Positions 52,101-61,100 of a stretch of DNA of 64,000 nt are shown here, one piece after another. Below the pieces are notes generated by a model, which saw nothing but the letters and a program-made list of their open reading frames with translations, did no database searches and was not told where the DNA came from. The DNA comes from Lepidonotus clava (Eukaryota > Annelida > Polychaeta > Phyllodocida > Polynoidae). Made by a program: the position numbers and the translations under genes. Position 1 is the first letter of the stretch. Each line of letters starts with the position of its first letter. The stretch spans positions 44,153,307 to 44,217,306 of the forward strand of contig OW387141.1 in the NCBI GenBank assembly GCA_936440205.1, given 5' to 3'.

Positions 52101-55100
52101 ATAGTACCTTAGACATTCACAGGCGCCTATTTTCACGCTGAAGTTACACAGATGTCTCACAGATGAACCGGAGAATAACATCTATTTTTCATCCCACTCC
52201 CTCTACCGTTAGATCTCATCTCATATCGGGCTTCTAGCAGATCTTATTTCCCGTGCTTGGCGTTGGGGCACAGTGGAGGCATCCGTTAGGCATTCTGCAA
52301 CGAATCACCCTCCACACCAGAAAATATAGTCCCTGAGAACTGACTGCTGTGTCTGCCTCTAACTATATACTTTCATTATAAGATTACTACGCACTGCGGC
52401 TCAAAGGTAGTCCAGCATTTGTCGCTGGTGTCTTCTGAGCTGCAGGGGGCGACCCAGTGCCTATTACACTACAGACTGTTCACATATCGAGAGAGGCAAA
52501 GTGGCAGAGTGCCGTTAGGGGGGTGGGGTGGGGGCCGGAGATGGCAGTGGCGGACATTGTTACCCCCCGGAAGGATCTCGCAGATCAAACATTATACCCC
52601 TGTATTAATGTCTGGTGATGAGCCAGGCACACGCCAAGAGGGGTCCAACTTGAAAGGCAAGCTCGGTGTTTGCCACTTGCCGCCGCCTCTCGTTCTCTCA
52701 ATCCAGCAGCCTAAAAAGTGTAAGGGATATATGGGACATATCCAATGTACAGACCTGTTATGTGTTATTAGCAATATAATATATGAGTAATACATAACCA
52801 CTTGTAGATGACAGTGAGGCTACACAGTCAGATACATTGGATGGTTGTCTTATTTGTGTCTGCAAATACACAGAGAAAAAATGAGGATAGTTAATCTGTA
52901 GATTCGTTTAGGGTACATTGACTTTGGATGGGTTTTTGCTCTGAAACAATGTAGTCGGTGTGTGTGCTAGCAACTTTTATGTGTTGCTTATGTTTTGCCC
53001 TAGAATGCACAAACATGTACACGAATATGGAATCAAGCAAGTCCCCTATGGCCTCTGTCTAACTATGCTATAATGATAGCTTCATTGCCCAGTGTAGACC
53101 GTTGGCTAACACTATGGACTGCCATGATTGTGTTGCCAGATGAGTGTCTCATATCCCTTACACAATTGCAGTGTTAGCATCTAGCCAGGGCCGTCTGTGT
53201 GGGAAAATGGATATTTTTTTGTGAAAACGTCCCATATCATGTATAATAATGCGTCAATTGTCTCCTTTTTTTCTTTTAGATATTCCCAAATAGGTAGTTC
53301 CAATATGAAGAGGCATGACGATATAAATGGCATTTTCTCACCAGAGGTATATCAAATGTTTGTGTACAAATTAAAATCTGAAAAAGCTGAGTAATTTAGG
53401 GCTGGGTTGGGGGTAGGGTGCTGCACAACAACTGGAGATTACCAGTAGAAAGTAATGAGTTAAAAATTAGTTTAAATGATTATGAACCGCCATACAGAGT
53501 ACTTGCCGTTACATTTGAGAGACTATAAAGGAATCTACCATTGAAACAGAAGACCAGTCTTTTTGGTATAATGGTAGATTATTAACCCTTTAGAGTCCAA
53601 AAGGGAGACGCACTGCATTTTGATGAGGATTTAAATTGCTCCATGTTGGTCTACTCGTCTCTACCCCAATGTGTTTTTCTCTAAAAAGACAAACCCTTTA
53701 CGTTATTCCTTCTCTCCCTCACAGCGGACTGTAAGAAGCAGCTGGAGAGCGGCACGGCCAACATGTTCGAAGACACGGCCGTGCTCTGCAACACATGTTT
53801 CCGTAAGAAGACGAGTGCGGCCAAGGCGGCGCCCAAACCTAAGGAGGAGTACGTGAACAAGGAGGACCCTGACTGCTGCCCGCGCTGCGGGAAGAGGGTC
53901 TACTTCGCCGAGAGGGTGCCCTGCCTCGGCCGAGACTGGCACAAGGCCTGCTTCGCCTGTGGTGAGTTGCAACATTTATATGAAATTGAAATATATATAA
54001 TTGTTTGCCACTTCGAAAAAAAAATTGATGAGCGGATAAGCCAAATTTTCCACTTCTCTAAACCTTTCTGACGACATGTGGTTGCAGCAGCTATTTCCCC
54101 TTTTCAATGTCTCAAAGCGTTCTTATCAGTTCTATATTGTGGTCCTGTGATTTAATATTTTTTCTTTTATCTAATCTGATATAATAAGTAGACACACAAA
54201 TTGGAATGTCATGTTCACTAATATATCTCTGAGCTGCTAAAGATCATTATGTAGTTTTAAAGTAAGATAAACTTAAGTTTAGTCACAGTCAATAAATCAT
54301 AGGTCATATCTGACCGACAGGTTGTAGATTACTTTGATATTGATCTTTTTAATTTGATAATTTCCCATTTTTTTTATTCATCATTCTGTTATTCGGTTAT
54401 TCTGCTCACAAAGAGAACATGTGCGATAAGAGAACACTAAAAGGCTCTTTTGTTCTGAATAACACACTGAAAACACAGTACCAGACCAAAAAGATCTAGA
54501 AATATTTACTCGCTTTGTACCGGGTCCTAATGAAAGGGAACCACATTAATAACGACCACTCACTTTTTGCACCCCTGCCTGCCTCCCTGCCTCCACTCAG
54601 CCTGAGCCAGTCGAGTGGTGGGTGGGCAGCGTATCAATACACGTTATTGGTATCGATCAGTTATCAGACAATACTGAGGGCTTGGAGGCCTGTTGACTCA
54701 GATGCTTTGATCACTCGGGGCTATTATCGGTACGGCCCTGGGCGGGCAGGGGAGGCGCTGGGAAGCCTGGATTAAGCCCGGATTATCCCCAGTTGTTGGC
54801 ACAGATTAGCTCTATTGGTTTGATTAGCGGCGGCCTCCAGGGCAGGGTCCCCGCAGTACAGAGAAAATTGGGAAAAAATTCTGTCAGGGAAAACACAGTG
54901 AATTACGAAATTTGACCAAAACACAGGGAATTCTATTTGTCGAATTTCTGGATTTCCATATTCATAAGATTCAGGAGATCAAACCCCTCCCAGAGAAATA
55001 TTTCAGTCCCCCTCCCCCCCACGACGGAATATTTACCATGGGCAGGGAAATCTCGGTACATTTACATTTGAGTGGGTACCAGTTATTGGTGCAGATTAGC

Positions 55101-58100
55101 TCTATTGGTTTGATTAGCGGCGGCCTCCAGGGCAGGGTCTCTACAGGGAAAACCTGAGGGAAAAAACCCCGCCAGAGAAAACAGGGAATTTGGAAATTTG
55201 ACCAAAACACGGAATTCTGTTTGCCCAATTTCTGGATTTTCTAATTCAGGAGATTCAGATCAAACTTTTCCCAGAGTAATATTTCAGTCCCCTTCCCCCC
55301 ACGTCGGAATATTTACCATGAGACAGGGAAATCTCGCTAAATTTGAGCGGGGACCCTGCCAGTTGTTAGCGCAGATTAGCTCTATTGGGTTCATTAGCGG
55401 AAGCCTCCAGGGGAGAGAGTGCTGGAGGCCTGCTGGTAGGTTTTACCATGGAGGAGATAGGCGGAGCTAGGTGAAGATGGTCAGACCTGTAGGGTGACCA
55501 CTGGATGGGGAAAACGACCGAAATATCCCTGCCAAGGAGCCATCGATTAATTGCCTTTCTACAAAGAAGTTGGGGGTCTAAAGTGGGGTTGGGGGTGAAG
55601 GTATAAAAATGTGTAAATTGCCGACCACCTAGAAAAACAATAATTTTTGTGTTTTACACATAAACCCGTGAAGAATTGCAACGACAATTTAGTGTAGGGC
55701 AGCCGCATAGTGATCCCCAAAAGCCTCCAAATCCTAAAGTTACGAGTTCAATAAGTTATATGAACGAATTTAAAATGTATTAACGTAAGCAATCCAACAG
55801 AGGGAATCAAATACGTTTATGCGTAAAAAGCTTTATTCATAATCCATTAAATCCAGGCTACGCTAGTATTGTGATTGTTTAGCAAACATAAACAGCTCCA
55901 TTCCAAATTACGTTCTAGATGAGATAGATAAGAACTTTTAGGAAATTCCTAGGCCTACCACCTCCAGTGCCACCGACTTGTGAAGTCTCCACTTTAACAA
56001 GAAACATTCATAGTCCAAAATACATTTTTCTCCAGGCCCAAGTGGCTTCGTTAGAACTACGCTCGGTTCTTTTGGAGCAGACTTGGTAACGTTAGTGGAG
56101 GAAACAACTCGTATTCCAGCCTCGAGTAGGTAAATAATAAACGCCCTTCATAGTCTACTATACAGCCCGGTGAAGCAACGTGTCAACATACTATGGCTGA
56201 GGAAATAGATGTCTGTGTCTTGTGCATAAGCAAATTGATGCAGATGAAAACAGGATATTTGTTAATATATTAACACTAATAACAGTGTTGCCGACTTTGT
56301 GAAAGTGAAATATCGGACCCCAAAAAATATACTATTTTCTTCTCCCCCCCCCCCCCTTTTTTTTGGGGGGGGGGGGGGGGATACGCGCCATGCACTCCCT
56401 GGAAGATTTTTGTTTTGGGATGCGTATATATGGAGCAAGTCTAAGCCGTTTTATGGGGTTAGGGCTTGATAACCGGAGCTAGATTTCAGTGATACATCCC
56501 AGAACCGCAAATGGGGGATCACGGTCCTCTCAGTCTCAATTAGCAGAGGCTGACAAAATATCCTGAGGACGTTGTCCACTGGCTGAGAAATGTGACAAAT
56601 CAGGTATGAAAAAAAGTGAGAAGGAATGGTAGGGGAAGGAGGCGAGAGTGGGAGGACATTGGGAAAGGGGCTTAGAGTCGGAACATTGCTTTCCCCGTCT
56701 GACTGAGCAGCTCGTCTAGAGGGATCAATAAATGTATAGATCATAGTAAACACGGTTTACCTTATGGAGCCGGGAGTCTGAACCTTTAGCTAAGGCTGGG
56801 AGAAACACAAGACCAAGATGACATACTGGAATTGGTTTTAAAAAGTAAACAAGTAATTAGATCTAAGGGTAGGCTGGGTAGATGGAAATAGACGTTTCTG
56901 TGATCTGGATCCACCGTATTGAATCGTTTTAATCTCCCAGTTCGTGTTCCCCTGGGGTGTATTGGAAGCAGGGCCTTTTCATGTAGGATAAAAGAGCAGA
57001 AATTCTATAAAGTAACACAATTATCGAACATCTGTTTCAAAGGGCTCATGGTTTATGTCAACAAGAAAAAGCACCTCCTCCTGAAAATAAGGTTTTTACT
57101 TTGAATGTATTGTAAATGATTTCAACAGTTAATACGTTATTCTGCTTACACCTAAATGTCCAGTAACAGTTATCGTTTCCAATGCCGTGAAACATATAAC
57201 CTGAAAGTTAAGGTGTTACATGACATTTTAAGTAAGGTATCTGGTATCTCTTCCTCGTGATAATCCAAATTTCAATCGCAGACATTTTCTTTTTTATTTG
57301 GCGAGCATTACATCGAAGCACGTCACTTCAGTGAATTTAATAGCCAGAAATAAAAAGTGGTTTGTCATAGCCAAAAACACTCTCGCTATATTCATAATGA
57401 ACTGTTGTCAGTTCATCACCGTCAAATAGCGTGTTTACCTTTCCTCCAGGGTCGAGAGGACTCTACAGGTGCTGTTTATCTACCTGCCACGCCCTGGAGT
57501 TATTGGTCTGGGCGGTAGTAGTGTCGGACACGACCCTACATGGACATGGCACTCACCTGTCATACGTACCACTGTAGGTGGCTACATGAATACATTGCAG
57601 AACATAAAACATTTCTGTGATATATAAACCTCATTATTCTGTGAACAGGGACAATTTAGTGTGGCACATCCCGTCCAATCCATGGCCCCATCTGCCAGAT
57701 CTGTTTTCATTGGGTGAAATATGCCAACGTTGGAGGGAATAGCCAACTTGTATTTTGCCCAGTGCAGGACTTTTGATATCACAGGTCAAATAACGCATCC
57801 TGTAAGTCTAGCAATATCCCTGAGATTTGGAGAATCCTCTGACTGGATTAGGTATCATGTGGGCCTATGACATGGCATCTCAGTGAGGTAGCACTAAAGA
57901 GAGGGCATTGGGTCCCACTGCTACAAATAGGCAATTCATCTCAGTCAGATTTGGTCACCACCCCTGTGGCGTAAAACTAGATGAAAAGCATTACATTGAG
58001 CAGTCTGGTAAAAGAACCCTGAGGGGTTGGCCAGACATTAAAGAAATCCTACAAACAGAATGCTTGTTCTCCGTTTTCGATGAGTGGATAACGTCGATAG

Positions 58101-61100
58101 TCCGATACATCGGAGTAATAACTTGGCCCAAGTCCCATAGACATCAATGTTAAAAATGGGGGGGGACACATCGTGCTATTTTTGAAAGGAAGAATCTGTA
58201 TGGAGATTGAAAGGCGTCCCATAGGAAATGCCTTGAGAGTGTACTAATTAGCATAAATAAGTCTGTGTTCGGAGATTGACGAGATGATGTCATAATGATA
58301 TTCTAAAAATAGAACGAAAGTAGGTCGGGAATGCCCCCGTCGATAGTCCAATATATCGGAGTATTAACTTGGCCCAACTCCCATAGAAGTCAGTGTTAAA
58401 AATTGGGGGGGGGGGGGGACACTGTGTTATTTCTGATATAAAGAATCTGCTTGGAGATTGAGACTGTCGTCATAAAAAATGCCTTGAGAGTGTAGAAATG
58501 AGCATAAATAAGTCTGTATCTGGAGATTGACGAGATGTCATAATAATATTCTAAAAATAGAATGAAAGTAGGTCGGGAATGCCCCCATCACCCACTGGGG
58601 GTTGCCATATTGAATAAATTTGCATATTACCAATACAATCTCCTCACACAAATGAGCTCAGACCCTTCATCCATGGTGTATGGGGGTAAGGGGGTCAAGA
58701 AGGTGAAGGGGTAGAGGGGTAAAGGGGTCGTCATGGGGATGTCCATCAATCACCTCGATCCAGTTCTCTGTAACTGTCCAGTCAATAACCGTGATACTCC
58801 AATAAATCTCGCTCTCTGTCTCTGTCTCTGTCTCGATACCTGTCTCTCTGTCTTTCTCTGTCTCTCTCTGTCCCCCTCCCTCCCCTTCCTCCCCCCTCTC
58901 TCTCCCTCTCAGCTATTTAACAAAGTGGATAAGACGGAGCTTTTAGGTTCTTTAGAACCTAACATACTTGATCTTGTGTTAATCTTAAATAAATTCAATT
59001 GTTGAATTAAAACACCTCAAACTTTGAAAAGCTGTAGTTGATTAACACAAACCACTCTTGCTACAATCATAATGAACTGCTGTTGTCAGTCCGTCACCGT
59101 CAAGTGGTGCAGATACCTTTTCTCCAGGGTCGAGAGGACTCTACAGGTGCTGTTTGTCTACCTGCCACGCCCTGGAGTTATTGGTCTGGGCGGTAGTAGT
59201 GTCGGACACGACCCTACATGGACATAGCACTCACCTGTCATATGTACCACTGTAGGTGCCTACCTGAATATACTGCGGTACAGATTAATTTATGGGCCAC
59301 ATATATCTGTGAATGCTGACTATATAGTGCAGAGCATTGAGTGAAAGTTGGAGTCATCAAGGCCAGATAACGATTGCGCAGCACCAACGTAACGATTGCT
59401 CAGTTAAAAATACCAATACAACTTTCATCACTGAAATTGAACTCAGGGCATATTGAAGAACAGACATATATCTGAATGGATGCTATACATCTAGAGGTTC
59501 CCGACTGTAGGGCAGTATGCGACAGGAATGAATTATCGCATGATCATCAATTTTCATGTTGAGAGTTTTCGATCAGAATCAGCATTTAAATGCCTGTCCA
59601 TCCTTAATGCCCATATAGAGTGGAGATTGATATCTAGTTTTACGCCCAATCTATGGAGGCCACACACGCACTGATTGATAATGCGTGTTTATGGCAGCAG
59701 TAATTACAGATTTTAAGTGGGCACTTTATGGAATTTTGTAAATTTGATGAGAAATAGGTGAGCAGCTGTTAAGCCACGTAAGCACAATATGCCTGCCTCC
59801 AAATGATTGATACAGTTTAAATTACGGCTATTACTAGTTTTGCCCTATGTCGTTTTTTGTCCCCACACTTCCCATCTTTTACAAGCATTAGCTCCGAAGT
59901 AGAGGCATGCAATAGCCACGCTAATTTAAAACTGATAACATGAAAACCAAAGTCTGAAACAGCAACTTCCTCACGGAGACATGTTTGTATCTCGGGGTAG
60001 GGTTGGGGAGGAACATTTGCAGATAACACTTGAAATCCAGGTAAACATGAGAAATGAATGTATGAAAATCTAATGGACAAGTAAATGATTTAATGGAATT
60101 ATACTCATTAGTCTCAGGAGTTCGATTGTCTTTTTTTTTTCTCCCACACTGATTATCTATTGCTTTATTTTTATTTTTCACCCTTTTTTTCCCCCCTTTT
60201 TACAAAATAAAACAACGACAAATAAACAAGAAACGGGGCATTTAAGTTCAGAAAAGCTTATGGAAAAGTCCCTGAAAAAAATGTAGGTCATACTTCGTTA
60301 GAACTTATTACAGCATTCTCCAAATCAAAGCATTTCAATACCCAGCCTTTAGTGATACAAGTTACAGCTATTGCCCTAGGCGTATATCCACAGAGAATAG
60401 TGTTGTGGGTCGTCTGTTAACCCATGCACGAGGTGGATTGAATTATCGATGTTCATTTCAATTCATAATGGATGGAAGAGTGAGGCTGGCTTTCACTTGA
60501 GCAGTATGTCATAAACATGTAAAGGTCCAGTTGGTCGCATTTCATTATAGCACTCTTTGCTACAGTGAAATCAAAGAGAAATTTCCATATTCAGGGAGAA
60601 TTGAATAAAAATGTACAATGGTGCGTTGGTTCCCCTGTAGGGGGAGCTACAGTGAATGGGATACTATTCATTGCAGCGGTTAACACCAGGGGGCGTGTGC
60701 AATAGTCTGATCGATTCATTTAGCATGTTCCAGTCCTCTAACTCTTCACATGTCTATATCGCAACCGTCATCGTAATACAGGTGATTTCTCTCCTCCCCC
60801 CCCCCCCCGCCACACGTGTGTTTAAAAACTCTTGCATGTAATATTTTTGTAAAATATACGAAGGGTATCCCATTCAATTCTCTTTCATTACTTTTGACTT
60901 AATCTGAATCTATTTTTTTGCATTAAGTAAACTGCAAGTAAAACTTCTCAGTTGCCATATTTTCTGTTTGACGTTTTATAACCAATTTGGACTTTCAAGA
61001 CACAGGGTTTTGGTGTTTGATCTGTGATGCTTAGATCCTGTTTCTGGTTCAACCTGGCCTCTTGTAGTAAGAAGCTAGATATGCCCACCACCCGGGGAGC

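Noticed and set aside
57444-59270. The direct duplicated blocks as long terminal repeats of a retroelement
   Set aside because: No TG...CA ends, primer-binding site or retroelement frame lies between them, and similarity is confined to a short core.
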